Source of the DNA: Ilumatobacteraceae bacterium
Lineage (GTDB): Bacteria > Actinomycetota > Acidimicrobiia > Acidimicrobiales > Ilumatobacteraceae
DNA: 51,300 nucleotides
Reading direction: 5' to 3'
Assembly: GCA_022843125.1 (NCBI GenBank)
Contig: JALHOG010000035.1
Coordinates: 1 to 51,300 of the forward strand
In this document: positions 1 through 10,155 of the stretch, piece by piece
How positions within the stretch are numbered: position 1 is the stretch's first letter
Layout of the letters: each line of letters opens with the position of its first letter
Translations under genes and position numbers: made by a program
The notes under the pieces: model-generated
Databases searched by the model: none
Told to the model about the DNA's origin: nothing
Seen by the model: only the letters and a program-made list of their open reading frames with translations

Positions 1-1
1 G

Positions 2-496
2 ACCGCGCCGGCTGCCGTCGAGGCGGTGCCGGTCACCACGGTGCCGGGCGTGGTGACCGTGCACGTGGCCGGAGCGGTGGTCGCCCCGGGGGTGCGGACC
101 CTGCCGGCCGGCGACCGGGTCGGCGATGCGGTGGTGGCCGCCGGCGGCGCCGGCCCGGATGCCGACCTCGACGGGCTCAACCTCGCTGCACCGCTCGCCG
201 ACGGCCAACGCGTCTACGTCCCGCGCACCGGCGAGGTCGACCCGGCGACGGTCCCGTCAGGGGTGGCTCCCGGGCCGGGCCCGCCCGGCACGGCCACCCC
301 CGACGGGCCGATCGACGTCAACCGTGCGACTGCCGCCGAACTCGAGTCCCTACCGGGGGTCGGCCCGGCGACCGCGGCAGCGATCGTCGACGACCGAGAA
401 CGCAACGGTCCATTCGCCTCGATCGACGACCTCGACCGCGTCAGCGGCATCGGGCCGGCGAAGCTCGCAGCCCTGCGCGATCTGGTGACGGTGTGA
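2..496 (+). CDS. comEA: ComEA-type DNA-binding competence protein (5' end outside window)
   Basis: The reading frame is open at the left edge, so this is the C-terminal part of a longer protein. It holds an SLBB-like domain (VTVHVAGAVVAPGV onward, about 55 residues), a Pro/Gly-rich linker, then a tandem helix-hairpin-helix domain starting IDVNRATAAELESLPGVGP and containing a second GIGPAKLAAL hairpin. This order is typical of ComEA, the envelope-anchored receptor that binds double-stranded DNA during transformation. The N-terminal membrane anchor expected for the family is not visible and probably lies upstream. comEC follows about 470 bp downstream on the same strand with a small opposing gene between them. 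The family call is firm; whether this lineage is naturally competent is unknown. Confidence 0.9.
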   Translation, partial: TAPAAVEAVPVTTVPGVVTVHVAGAVVAPGVRTLPAGDRVGDAVVAAGGAGPDADLDGLNLAAPLADGQRVYVPRTGEVDPATVPSGVAPGPGPPGTATPDGPIDVNRATAAELESLPGVGPATAAAIVDDRERNGPFASIDDLDRVSGIGPAKLAALRDLVTV

Positions 497-517
497 ACGC
501 GCCGGTGTGCCGGCGGC

Positions 518-970
518 TCACCGAACCAGGGTCTCGCCGAGCGCCAGCGTCGCCGCCACCAGCGCACCGATCGCGCCGAGCATCACCGCCAACGTCAGGA
601 ACGTCATCTCGCGCCAGTAGTCGCGCCACGATGCGATCGCGGTGCGCGTCGCGCGCCGACCGGCGAGCAAGCCGAGCACCAGCCAGAGGGGCACACTGGC
701 CAGCACGCCGAGCGGGTAGCTCTCCTGCTCGGCGAACGGTGCCCCCACTACCAGCAGGCCAGGCGCTGCCGCCACCCCCGTCACCAGGCCGAGGATGCCG
801 CTCGTGCGGCCCGAGCCGACTCGCAGGATCAGCCACGAGGCGGCGCCCAGCGCTCCCATCGGGATCAAGGCGAGCACGGGTCCGAACATGCGAATGCGCG
901 TGCGGTACCAGCGGGGCCCCTCGATGAGCGGTCCGGCGACGCCGCGGGCAGCGTGGTCGTGGCGGGTCAT
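518..970 (-). CDS. small integral membrane protein, function unknown
   Basis: A 150-residue protein with a basic N-terminus and about four hydrophobic segments (LALIPMGALGAASWLIL, ILGLVTGVAAAPGLLVV, VLASVPLWLVLGLLAG, FLTLAVMLGAIGALVAATLAL). I do not recognise a family. It is transcribed against comEA and comEC and its start codon overlaps that of comEC: the ATG on this strand (970-968) and the comEC ATG (969-971) share two bases. Promoters for each gene must then lie inside the other. The length, hydrophobic pattern and codon use support a real gene, but the function is open. Confidence 0.6.
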   Translation of the reverse strand: MTRHDHAARGVAGPLIEGPRWYRTRIRMFGPVLALIPMGALGAASWLILRVGSGRTSGILGLVTGVAAAPGLLVVGAPFAEQESYPLGVLASVPLWLVLGLLAGRRATRTAIASWRDYWREMTFLTLAVMLGAIGALVAATLALGETLVR

Positions 971-2423
971 GGTGTTGATCCGACGAGCCTACGACGAGTG
1001 GCCCGAGGCGGTCAGGCACCCCGTGCGCGGCGAGGTGATCGCTGTGGTCGCCGGCGTGGTCGCGGTGGCCTGTGCGACCCGGGGTGAGGTGCGGCAGGTG
1101 GCGGCCGTCGCCGTGCTCGCCGCGGGCGCCGTCGCGTGGCGCGACCCGATGCCGTGGCGCGTGGTTCTGCTCGTGCTCGCCATCGGGCTGTCGGCCTCGG
1201 GCCGGGCCGATCACGCCTGGACCGGTGCCGAGCCGCGACAGATCGGTCCCTTCGAGGGCTGGGCGACCGTGGTGGGCGATCCGCAGCCGTATGACCGGTC
1301 GACACGGGTCGTGCTGTCGATCGAGGGGGAGCGTTTCGAGCTCTGGACGCGCGGTCGGGCGGTGCGCATCCGCGTGGCCGAGTGGTCCGGGGGCGAGCGG
1401 GTGCTCGTCGCCGTCGAGCGCGAGCGGCTCGACCCCGAACGTGCCGGGCGGGTGGTCTGGGAGCACGTGGTCGGTGAGATCGCGCTGGTGTGGGCGGCCG
1501 ACGTCCGGGCGGGCTCACCCGCTGCGCAGGCGTCCAACCGGGTGCGTGGCTTGATCGAGGAGGGTGCTGCTGCGTTGCCTGCGTCGGACGCCGCGTTGTT
1601 CCGTGGCCTCGTCGTCGGGGACGATCGTGACCAGCCGCCCGAGATGGTCGACCGCTTCCGCGCCAGCGGTCTGTCACACCTCACCGCGGTCTCGGGTCAG
1701 AACGTGGCGTTCGTGCTGGCGGCTGCCGGGCCGCTGCTCCGGCGCTTGCGACCGGGGCCACGCTGGGCCGTCACGTTGGGGCTGATCCTGTGGTTCGCGG
1801 CGCTCACACGGTTCGAGCCGTCGATCCTCCGGGCGGGGACGATGGCGGCGCTGTCGGCGACGGCGTTCGCGCTCGGACGTGAGCGCAGCCCGGCGCGGAT
1901 CCTCGGGCTCGCGGTCACCGGTCTGCTGCTGCTCGATCCGTTGCTCGTGCGTTCGGTGGGGTTCTGGCTGTCGGCCGGTGCCACGGCGGGCGTGATCATG
2001 CTCGGGCCTCGCTTCGCAGCGCGACTGGGGACGTTCGGCTTCCTCGCCACCCCGCTCGGGATCACGCTGGGCGCGCAGGTGGGGGTGGTGGTGCCGGCGA
2101 TGTTGGTGTTCGGCCGGTTGCCACTGGTCAGCGTGCCGGCCAACCTGCTCGCAGTGCCGGTGGCCGGAGCCGTGATGCTGTACGGCTTGCCTGCCGGTCT
2201 GCTCGCCGGAGCCGTGCCCGCGATCGCGCCGGTGGTGATGTTCCCGTGCCGTCTCGGTGTGCGCTGGGTCGACACGGTGGCGGCGCTCGGGGCGCGCCTC
2301 GAGCCGGGCGGTTCGGCCACCTGGGCGGGTTGGCTGGTGCTCGTCGGAGTCGTGGGCGTGGTGGCGGCCCTCGGGTCGGGTAAGAATCGACACCCTGATG
2401 GCGGTCCACCTCCTCACCGGTGA
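969..2423 (+). CDS. comEC: ComEC/Rec2-type DNA uptake channel, short form
   Basis: This 484-residue membrane protein carries the Competence domain, with the family signature around LSHLTAVSGQNVAFV followed by many hydrophobic helices. An N-terminal soluble segment (about residues 80-190, between early helices and the channel core) resembles the DUF4131 region. ComEC forms the inner-membrane pore through which single-stranded DNA enters during transformation. The C-terminal metallo-beta-lactamase-like domain of longer ComEC proteins is absent: the protein ends soon after the last helix. The frame is open further upstream, but ATG 969 gives a normal membrane N-terminus. The 3' end overlaps holA by 26 bp, suggesting co-transcription. 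Lack of the nuclease-like domain is known in some lineages, so this need not be a pseudogene. Confidence 0.88.
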   Translation: MVLIRRAYDEWPEAVRHPVRGEVIAVVAGVVAVACATRGEVRQVAAVAVLAAGAVAWRDPMPWRVVLLVLAIGLSASGRADHAWTGAEPRQIGPFEGWATVVGDPQPYDRSTRVVLSIEGERFELWTRGRAVRIRVAEWSGGERVLVAVERERLDPERAGRVVWEHVVGEIALVWAADVRAGSPAAQASNRVRGLIEEGAAALPASDAALFRGLVVGDDRDQPPEMVDRFRASGLSHLTAVSGQNVAFVLAAAGPLLRRLRPGPRWAVTLGLILWFAALTRFEPSILRAGTMAALSATAFALGRERSPARILGLAVTGLLLLDPLLVRSVGFWLSAGATAGVIMLGPRFAARLGTFGFLATPLGITLGAQVGVVVPAMLVFGRLPLVSVPANLLAVPVAGAVMLYGLPAGLLAGAVPAIAPVVMFPCRLGVRWVDTVAALGARLEPGGSATWAGWLVLVGVVGVVAALGSGKNRHPDGGPPPHR

Positions 2424-3369
2424 CGACGAGTCGCTCCTGCGGTCGCGAGCGCACGATCTCGTCGCGCACCTCGTCGGCGATGGCGACCGCAGCCTCATGG
2501 TCGACGAGTTCGACGGTGAGGAGTACGAGATGCGTGCGGTGGTCGACGCCGCACAGACCATGCCGTTCCTCACCGATCGACGTGTCGTGATCGCGCGGGG
2601 CGTCGGGCGGTTCAGCGCCGACGACGTCGCGCCGCTGGTCGCCTACCTCGGCAACCCGCTCGACTCGACCGAGCTCGTGCTGGTCGCCGGTGGCGGGCGG
2701 CTCCCGAAATCACTCGTCGATGCCGTCGGCAAGGCGGGTGGCCATCTCACCGACACCAACCCGCCGAAGAAGGTCGGCGATCGCCCCGCGTGGGTTCGCG
2801 CACAGGCCGAGGAGCACGGTGTGCGACTCGAACCGGGTGCGGCGGCACGCATCGCAGCCCAACTCGGTGACGACATGGGCCGCTTGGAAGGCATCGTCGC
2901 CGTGTTGCGGTCGACCTTCGGTGAGGGCGTGCGGATCACCGCCCCCGACGTCGAACCGTTCCTCGGCGACGCGGGCGGCGTGCCCCCGTGGGATTTCACC
3001 GACGCGATCGACGCCGGCCAGACCACCAAAGCGCTCACGATGCTGATGCGGATGATCCATGGCGGCGAGCGCCATCCGCTGCAGATCATGGCGATCCTGC
3101 ATGGCCACTACACCAAGCTGGCCCGACTCGACGGCGCCGACGCTCGGTCCGAGACCGACGCTGCGACGGCGATGGGCATCAAGCCCGGGTTCCCGGCCAA
3201 GAAGGCGCTCGCCAACTATCAGCGGCTGGGCGGGAGCGGCGTCCAGCGTGCAGTGCACCTGCTCGCCGAGGCCGATCTCGACCTTCGTGGAGACACCGAT
3301 CTCGATCCCGAGACGGTGATGGAGGTGCTCGTCGCTCGCCTCAGCCGGTTGACGCCGACGCGGCGCTGA
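2398..3369 (+). CDS. holA: DNA polymerase III subunit delta
   Basis: The 323-residue product starts MAVHLLTGDDESLLRSRA, the usual beginning of HolA, and has the family's usual length. Delta is the clamp-loader subunit that opens the beta sliding clamp during chromosome replication. The AAA+-like N-terminal part (residues 1-200) lacks a Walker A motif, as expected for delta. The C-terminal collar domain contains HPLQIMAILHGHYTKL, a recognisable HolA stretch. ATG 2398 was chosen because the frame upstream of it only shadows comEC. The comEC-holA order next to rpsT and lepA is common in bacterial genomes. The gene ends 9 bp before the convergent metalloprotease gene. Confidence 0.93.
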   Translation: MAVHLLTGDDESLLRSRAHDLVAHLVGDGDRSLMVDEFDGEEYEMRAVVDAAQTMPFLTDRRVVIARGVGRFSADDVAPLVAYLGNPLDSTELVLVAGGGRLPKSLVDAVGKAGGHLTDTNPPKKVGDRPAWVRAQAEEHGVRLEPGAAARIAAQLGDDMGRLEGIVAVLRSTFGEGVRITAPDVEPFLGDAGGVPPWDFTDAIDAGQTTKALTMLMRMIHGGERHPLQIMAILHGHYTKLARLDGADARSETDAATAMGIKPGFPAKKALANYQRLGGSGVQRAVHLLAEADLDLRGDTDLDPETVMEVLVARLSRLTPTRR

Positions 3370-3378
3370 CCGCAGGTG

Positions 3379-6105
3379 TCACACCCACCAGCCCGCGAGA
3401 TCGACGAGCAGGTGGCCGCCGTTCAGGGTGAACGCGCATGACGTCGCTGCAGACGTCGCCGGGACGATTGCACCGTTGGCGGCGATCTGTCCGGCGACCA
3501 CGTTGAGGGTCGACGTGCCGGGCAGCGAACCGCAGGCGTACGTGGTGGCGAAGCCGGGGAGGGTGTGGCCGACCGCCGTGATGTTGACCGAGGCTGCGCT
3601 CGGCGGCCCGTGCGGGCTGACACCGAGGTCGTACGGAACCACCCCGCCCCTGGGCAGTGGAGCTCCGGCATCGCGCGTGTCGACGAGGCGTTCGGGGGCC
3701 GCCGGCACGTACCCGAGGCCGATCGGACCGAAGTGCCCGACGAGGTCGACGAGCACGTCGGTCTCGGCCAACGAGAAGATGCACACCCGCCCGTCGGCCA
3801 GGCCGACGATCGTGTTGTTCGGTCGCACCTCGCCGGGGCCGTGATTGACGGTCGACGTGGTCGGCAGGTTCTCGCCACACGGGTAGGCGGTGAGGAAGCC
3901 GCCGGTGGCGGCTCCGACGGCGGTGACGTTGAGGGCGACCGCTGTGGCGGAGGGGTCGACACGGTCACCGAGATCGAGTTCGAGGGTGTCGCCCGGGGCG
4001 AGACGGCGTGAACCTCCGAGCCCGCTACGCGTGTCCGCGACGCGTACCGGGTCGATCGCGGCGAGGCGGGACCCGATGCTCGGTGCCAGCCATCCGGTGA
4101 TGTCGATCAGCACGTCGGCCGGTGCCAGCGTCCACACGCAGAAGCGGCCCGTCTCGTCGAGGGTTGCGATCGTCGTGTTGGCGACGACCTCACCGAGTGC
4201 ATAGTTCAGAACGGAGGTGTCGGGCGATCCGCCCTCGCACGGGAACACCGAGAGGTATCCGTTGCCGCTCGGCGCGACTGCGGTGACGTTGATCACGGCG
4301 GCGGTCGCGGTTGGCGAGATACCCGGCCGCCCTGCCACCGAGACGGCGACGAGCCGACCGGCGCCGAGCCTGGCTGAACCGCCGAGCCCGAGGCGGGTGT
4401 CGACGATGCGCTCAGGGGTCATTGCGACGAAGCCCGCGGTCGGGTCTGCCGGCACGGGGGGTGGCACGGTCGGCGGCACAGTGGTGCTGGTGGTGCTCGT
4501 CGTCGGGCTGGTGGTGCTCGTCGTCGGGCTGGTGGTGCTCGTCGTCGGGCTGGTGGTGCTCGTCGTCGGGCTGGTGGTGCTCGTCGTCGTCGGGCTGGTG
4601 GTTGACGTCGTCGAGCTCGTCGCCGCGCCGCTGATCGTCATCGCGTACGCGCCCAGGGACGCGTACGAGGTGAACCCGGTGGTCGCGGTCAGCCAGCCGA
4701 CCGGCGTCACGTGGATCGTGTAGCTGCCCGCTGGCACGGTCGCGGCCGCCGTGGCGTTGAACCCGAGCGCCGTCGCCGGGCTGGCGCTGGCCACGACGTT
4801 GCCGCCGCTGTCGCGGATGGTGATCGATGCGTGCAGGTTCTTTCCGGTGGGCGCGACGGTCGCGGAGAGCGAGCCCGCACCCACCGTCACCGCAAAGACA
4901 TCGACGTCGCCGCCGGTGATCAGGCCCGGTGTGGTGGACGTCGCCGCCACCGGCGTCGCAGCCCCGGCCACGTTGCCGTGATCGTCGGTGACGACGGGAG
5001 CGTGGCCAGCGATCACGCTGAGGTCGGTTTCGGCGTTGTTCGCCCCCGTGTACTCGCCACGCGACCACTGCGTGATGGTCCGGTTGTACCCGCTCCCCAT
5101 GATCGGAGCCCAGTCGCCGTGGCCGCTGTAGTACTCGCTCGACGATGTGCCGTCGTGGCCGAGCCCGAAGGTGTGTCCGGCCTCGTGTGACGCCGCCTCG
5201 CCGATGAACTTGGCGCGACCGTCGCCGAGGTTCCCGGCGAACACGAACGCCGGGAGACCCCACGATGTGCTGAACACGTTGACGTAGGCGATGCCGCCGA
5301 TGGTGAAGCCCTCGGCGTCGAAGAACCAGTCAGAGGAGGTGATCACGACCCGCGTCCCGAATGACGTGTCGTTCGTCGACGTCTTGCGGAGCCCTTCGAC
5401 GCCCGGGTCGATGGTCGTGACGTTGACGTCGAACGGTGCGTAGTCGTCGGCCACCAGCTGCCACGTCGCGTAGATCTGCTCACGCTCCCACGTCGAGAAC
5501 GTCGACGGGTTGCCGTCGGTGTCGTACGGAGTCGACACGATCGGTTCGACCCCGAAGTCCTGGTTCCAGAACGTCCCGGTCGTCGTGTGACCGGTGAAGT
5601 CGAGGAAGACCACCCGCCCGGTCCCTGGGCGCGAGTTGAGGGCGAACACGTCGACTCCCGGGGGCACCGTGTAGGCCGTCGTGAGTGCGTCGGCGGGCTC
5701 CTCGTCTGCGGGCACGGGCGGCTCGGCGTAGCCCACGAGGCCGGTTGGGCTCACGAACATCGTCGGGTCGGTCTCGAGGGAGTCGAGGAGATCGTCCTCG
5801 GTCATCGCTGCGGTGGCGGCGACGGCGGCGACGGTGTCGGTCGCTTCGAGGACCTCGACGGCGCGCTCGCCTTGGAGCACCTCGCCGTCGGGGAGCGCAC
5901 CCGCTGCCGGAGGTGTGGACGGCATCGACGTCGGCGGTTGGGCCCCCTGTGCGGTCCCGGCGATCACGACGCCGCCGCCTACGGCGAGCAGGAGCGCGAA
6001 CGCGACGACGACCGATGAGCCAGAGAACGAGCGCGAGCCGACCGACGGGACCATGATCATCAGTGGGCGTGCGCGTCTGCTGTTCGCGTCCGCCCACTGT
6101 TGCAT
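3379..6105 (-). CDS. secreted zinc metalloprotease with Ser/Thr/Pro linker and three C-terminal repeats
   Basis: A 908-residue exported protein. A hydrophobic stretch near residues 30-52 (VVVAFALLLAVGGGVVIAG) is a signal peptide; a start at Met16 or Met18 would give a more typical signal length. The catalytic domain holds a metzincin-like zinc site, SHEAGHTFGLGHD (HExxHxxGxxH), and the downstream APIMGSGYNR resembles a Met-turn. A pre-peptidase-C-like beta domain follows (DVDVFAVTVGAG and on). Next is a low-complexity SPTTSTT linker encoded by 21-bp DNA repeats, then three repeats of roughly 110 residues, each starting near ER-VDTR or PVRVADTRSGLGG and ending near VLIDITGWL, VLVDLVGHF or LLVDLAGWW. 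Such repeats occur on surface proteins of actinobacteria. It likely degrades extracellular protein. Substrate and anchoring are unknown. Confidence 0.85.
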   Translation of the reverse strand: MQQWADANSRRARPLMIMVPSVGSRSFSGSSVVVAFALLLAVGGGVVIAGTAQGAQPPTSMPSTPPAAGALPDGEVLQGERAVEVLEATDTVAAVAATAAMTEDDLLDSLETDPTMFVSPTGLVGYAEPPVPADEEPADALTTAYTVPPGVDVFALNSRPGTGRVVFLDFTGHTTTGTFWNQDFGVEPIVSTPYDTDGNPSTFSTWEREQIYATWQLVADDYAPFDVNVTTIDPGVEGLRKTSTNDTSFGTRVVITSSDWFFDAEGFTIGGIAYVNVFSTSWGLPAFVFAGNLGDGRAKFIGEAASHEAGHTFGLGHDGTSSSEYYSGHGDWAPIMGSGYNRTITQWSRGEYTGANNAETDLSVIAGHAPVVTDDHGNVAGAATPVAATSTTPGLITGGDVDVFAVTVGAGSLSATVAPTGKNLHASITIRDSGGNVVASASPATALGFNATAAATVPAGSYTIHVTPVGWLTATTGFTSYASLGAYAMTISGAATSSTTSTTSPTTTSTTSPTTSTTSPTTSTTSPTTSTTSPTTSTTSTTVPPTVPPPVPADPTAGFVAMTPERIVDTRLGLGGSARLGAGRLVAVSVAGRPGISPTATAAVINVTAVAPSGNGYLSVFPCEGGSPDTSVLNYALGEVVANTTIATLDETGRFCVWTLAPADVLIDITGWLAPSIGSRLAAIDPVRVADTRSGLGGSRRLAPGDTLELDLGDRVDPSATAVALNVTAVGAATGGFLTAYPCGENLPTTSTVNHGPGEVRPNNTIVGLADGRVCIFSLAETDVLVDLVGHFGPIGLGYVPAAPERLVDTRDAGAPLPRGGVVPYDLGVSPHGPPSAASVNITAVGHTLPGFATTYACGSLPGTSTLNVVAGQIAANGAIVPATSAATSCAFTLNGGHLLVDLAGWWV
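4482..4616. repeat. 21-bp tandem repeat coding for the SPTTSTT linker
   Basis: On the plus strand the unit GTCGGGCTGG-TGGTGCTCGTC repeats about four to five times head to tail, with one unit carrying an extra GTC codon. It stays in frame with the metalloprotease gene and codes for a Ser/Thr/Pro linker on the minus strand. Copy number probably varies between strains by slippage. Confidence 0.9.
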
Positions 6106-6160
6106 CGGTCTCGTGTCGCTGCGATTGACTCAAGATTCGGTCACCGAACCCTGGACGCGA

Positions 6161-6188
6161 CGAAGCCCGGGGTCGCCCCCGGGCTTCG
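6161..6188 (-). terminator. perfect 12-bp hairpin downstream of rpsT
   Basis: CGAAGCCCGGGG and its exact complement flank a 4-base loop (TCGC). The hairpin lies 33 bp past the rpsT stop and before the metalloprotease start codon. There is no T-run on the minus strand, so it is either an unusual intrinsic terminator, as is common in high-GC actinobacteria, or an RNA-stabilising stem. Confidence 0.65.
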
Positions 6189-6220
6189 CGAGTTCGTGTC
6201 GGTGTGCGTGAGCGCTGGCG

Positions 6221-6463
6221 TCAGCCGGCGGCGTTGAGCTTCTTCATCATGCGGCTCTTGCGACGAGCCGCCGTGTTCTTGTGGATGACGCCCTTCGACG
6301 CTGCCGAGTCGAGCTTCTTCACCGCCATGCGCACGGCGTCGTCGTCGCCAGAGTTGATGGCGGACTTGACGCGGCTCTTCAACTCGCTGCGGACGCTCTT
6401 GTTGCGCTCGGCAGCCTTCACGTTGGTGAGGTTGCGCTTCTTCTGGCTCTTGATGTTGGCCAC
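6221..6463 (-). CDS. rpsT: 30S ribosomal protein S20
   Basis: The 80-residue, strongly basic protein begins [26 protein letters not shown] in shape, the standard S20 N-terminus, and keeps the conserved internal [16 protein letters not shown]20 binds 16S rRNA early in assembly of the small subunit. It is transcribed away from lepA across a 168-bp gap, the neighbourhood seen in many bacteria. The length is normal for the family and no oddities are seen. Confidence 0.97.
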   Translation of the reverse strand: MANIKSQKKRNLTNVKAAERNKSVRSELKSRVKSAINSGDDDAVRMAVKKLDSAASKGVIHKNTAARRKSRMMKKLNAAG

Positions 6464-6631
6464 GGGGCTTCTCCGTACTCGATCCTTCGGCTCGACGGAC
6501 TCCCATCGAGCAGCGGAGGAAGGCTATCGGCGCGGTGGTGGCGAACCCAACGCTCGCGGCTCACGACCGTCCGGAAGGCGTCGACGGCTCGACCCGCCGG
6601 CCGAGGCGCGCCGCTAGCCTGGGCAGCCGTC

Positions 6632-8416
<1,785 letters not shown>

Positions 8417-8425
8417 CAACGCTCC

Positions 8426-8445
8426 TCGAGCGTGAAGCCGCTCGA
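8426..8445 (+). terminator. possible weak stem-loop after lepA
   Basis: TCGAGCG and CGCTCGA form a 7-bp stem around a 6-base loop starting 10 bp past the lepA stop. There is no clear T-run, so the terminator role is a guess from position. Confidence 0.35.
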
Positions 8446-8510
8446 ACTCGTTGTACCGTCTCGCTGCAATTGCTGTTCAGCAGCTCGGGTCTAGCAGGAG
8501 GCATTCTGCG

Positions 8511-8708
8511 ATGCAGCAACGCCACACGTTCAGGGACCGACTTCGTGAACTCCTGCCGCTCGTCCTGTGCTTGGGCGGTGTGGCGGGCCTCGTGATGGTG
8601 CGCGCTGAAGTGGTCCAGGACCGTGGGTGGCAGTGGGGACTCGTCGCCTTCGGCCTTTTTGTGCTCGGGCTCGGGCTGGTCGCATGGAAGGCCTTCTCGG
8701 ACACGTAG
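8511..8708 (+). CDS. small two-helix membrane protein, function unknown
   Basis: A 65-residue protein starting MQQRHTFRDRLREL with two hydrophobic segments (LLPLVLCLGGVAGLVMV and WGLVAFGLFVLGLGLVAW). The start at 8511 is set by an AGGAGG ribosome-binding site at about 8496-8501, ten bases upstream; the frame is open further upstream but has no such signal. I do not recognise a family. It leads a run of three tiny membrane-protein genes. Confidence 0.6.
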   Translation: MQQRHTFRDRLRELLPLVLCLGGVAGLVMVRAEVVQDRGWQWGLVAFGLFVLGLGLVAWKAFSDT

Positions 8709-8711
8709 CGC

Positions 8712-8876
8712 ATGGGGGTGGTGACTGTTCGGTGCAGTCCGCGAGACCGTGCGTACGGTTGGATGCTGGTCGCGCTGATTCCTGCGGTGGCGATCCTGGT
8801 TGTCTCGGGTGCTTCCGAGGGAGGTGACAAGACCGTGTTGACCGGGTCTCCGGCTCGGGCTTGCAGGGCACCGTGA
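8712..8876 (+). CDS. possible tiny membrane protein
   Basis: A 54-residue frame begins ATG 8712, three bases after the stop of the preceding small gene, and contains one hydrophobic segment (GWMLVALIPAVAILVVSG). Its stop codon overlaps the GTG start of the next frame (GTGA, 8873-8876), the arrangement expected for coupled genes. No family was recognised. The evidence is position and a membrane helix only. Confidence 0.4.
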   Translation: MGVVTVRCSPRDRAYGWMLVALIPAVAILVVSGASEGGDKTVLTGSPARACRAP

Positions 8877-9250
8877 GCACTACGTGGTGGGTGATCGGCG
8901 GGTGTGCCGCCATATGGGCGGGCGGATTGAACGCCGCCCAGCTCCTTCGTTCACGAGTTCGACGTGAAGCCGATCTCGTCACGGTCCAGAACGTGTTTCG
9001 ACGCGTCGTGGTCCCGGTCGATGCCGGGTGGCTCGTCGTTCATGAGCGGGGAGTGTTCGGGGTTCCGCTGCCCGGGTTGCGTGTGGTCTGGCCACTCGGG
9101 CGACGGATGTGGTTGGGTGCGGTGTCGGACTCCAGGGGGAGGACGGTTCATGCGGTGGCGTCGAGACGGTCGTCGCCGGATGAGGTCGAGGCCGAACTCG
9201 CGAGGCTCGGGGTGGTCGTGTCGGGTCGGGCCCCGGAGCGTACCGGTTGA
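8873..9250 (+). CDS. hypothetical protein with N-terminal membrane helix
   Basis: From GTG 8873 the product is 125 residues: one N-terminal hydrophobic segment (TTWWVIGGCAAIWAGGLNAA) followed by a soluble part rich in short beta-like stretches (GWLVVHERGVFGVPLPGLRVVWPLG). An upstream TTG at 8861 is possible but would overlap the preceding frame further. No family recognised. The soluble part looks like a small PH-like or DUF beta domain, but that is a guess. Confidence 0.5.
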   Translation: MSTTWWVIGGCAAIWAGGLNAAQLLRSRVRREADLVTVQNVFRRVVVPVDAGWLVVHERGVFGVPLPGLRVVWPLGRRMWLGAVSDSRGRTVHAVASRRSSPDEVEAELARLGVVVSGRAPERTG

Positions 9251-9313
9251 CCGCGAAGCCCTCCGGGCGATCGCGTCGGGTCCCGCGTGGGTCGGTGGGG
9301 GTTCTGATCGTCG

Positions 9314-10099
9314 TCACAGCTCGAACCCGAACAGCGCCGACGCGGTGACGGCCCAGAGCATGAACGCAGCCCAGCTCGCCGTGCCGGCGGCGACGCCGTA
9401 TCCGACGAGGCGGCGTGTGCTGATCGAGCGTGGCGATGCGGTGTGGAGCACCCGATGGTCGACGACCAACATGCCCGCCATTCCGCACAGGGCGTAGGTG
9501 GCGACGTAGTAGGCAGCGAGGATCGGCGCCAGCGGGAACGCGGGGGAGATCATCGCGACGACACCGAATGTGAGCGCTTCCCACCACGCCATCGCGCCGG
9601 CGAACCAGAACGCGCGCCGTTCGTCGAGGCCGTACCGGCGCACCGCCCACAGCGTGAGCAGCACCGCCGGGATGTAGTACCCCTGGGCGATCACGAACGA
9701 GGGCCCGGTGTCCGGGTGCATCCCTCCGAAGCCGTCGCCGCCCGCCGCGATGGTGAGCTCGACGACCATGCCGATCGCCCATCCGACGATGACGAACATG
9801 CCCGTCGTCGCCCAGCGGCCGAGCGTGAGCCGAGCCCGGCCCGAGCGGCGGTCGTGCCACCGGACGGCGAGTGCGCCGACGAACAGCAGCGGGTTCAGCC
9901 AGGCGATCGAACTCGCCTCGTCACCGTTCCAACCGAGCAGGAGCGTCGTGACGAGCGCCGCGACGAGCCACGAGCGGTCGTCGGCGATCAGGCGGCGCAC
10001 CCGTTGCATCCGCTCGCCGCTGACCGGTGGGTCGAGCACGAACGTGACGGGCGCGGGTTCCATGCCCCTCTGTCGTGCCGTCGGGACGCGACGGTTCAC
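9314..10099 (-). CDS. polytopic membrane protein, function unknown
   Basis: A 261-residue protein with about six to seven hydrophobic segments (for example WLVAALVTTLLLGW, WLNPLLFVGALAV, GMFVIVGWAIGMVVELTIAAGG, GYYIPAVLLTLWAV, and a final AAFMLWAVTASALFGF). Met13 is an alternative start that removes a basic leader. No family motif was recognised. It is divergent from the MFS gene and convergent with the small frames upstream. Confidence 0.6.
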   Translation of the reverse strand: MNRRVPTARQRGMEPAPVTFVLDPPVSGERMQRVRRLIADDRSWLVAALVTTLLLGWNGDEASSIAWLNPLLFVGALAVRWHDRRSGRARLTLGRWATTGMFVIVGWAIGMVVELTIAAGGDGFGGMHPDTGPSFVIAQGYYIPAVLLTLWAVRRYGLDERRAFWFAGAMAWWEALTFGVVAMISPAFPLAPILAAYYVATYALCGMAGMLVVDHRVLHTASPRSISTRRLVGYGVAAGTASWAAFMLWAVTASALFGFEL

Positions 10100-10155
10100 G
10101 GGCCGCGCGTCCCGAGTGCGTGAAGACCTGGGGATCGGGGCATCCTGGACGGCGC

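Noticed and set aside
4482..4616. Tandem repeats that could suggest a CRISPR array
   Set aside because: Units are contiguous without spacers, in frame with a coding gene, and encode a Thr/Ser/Pro linker.
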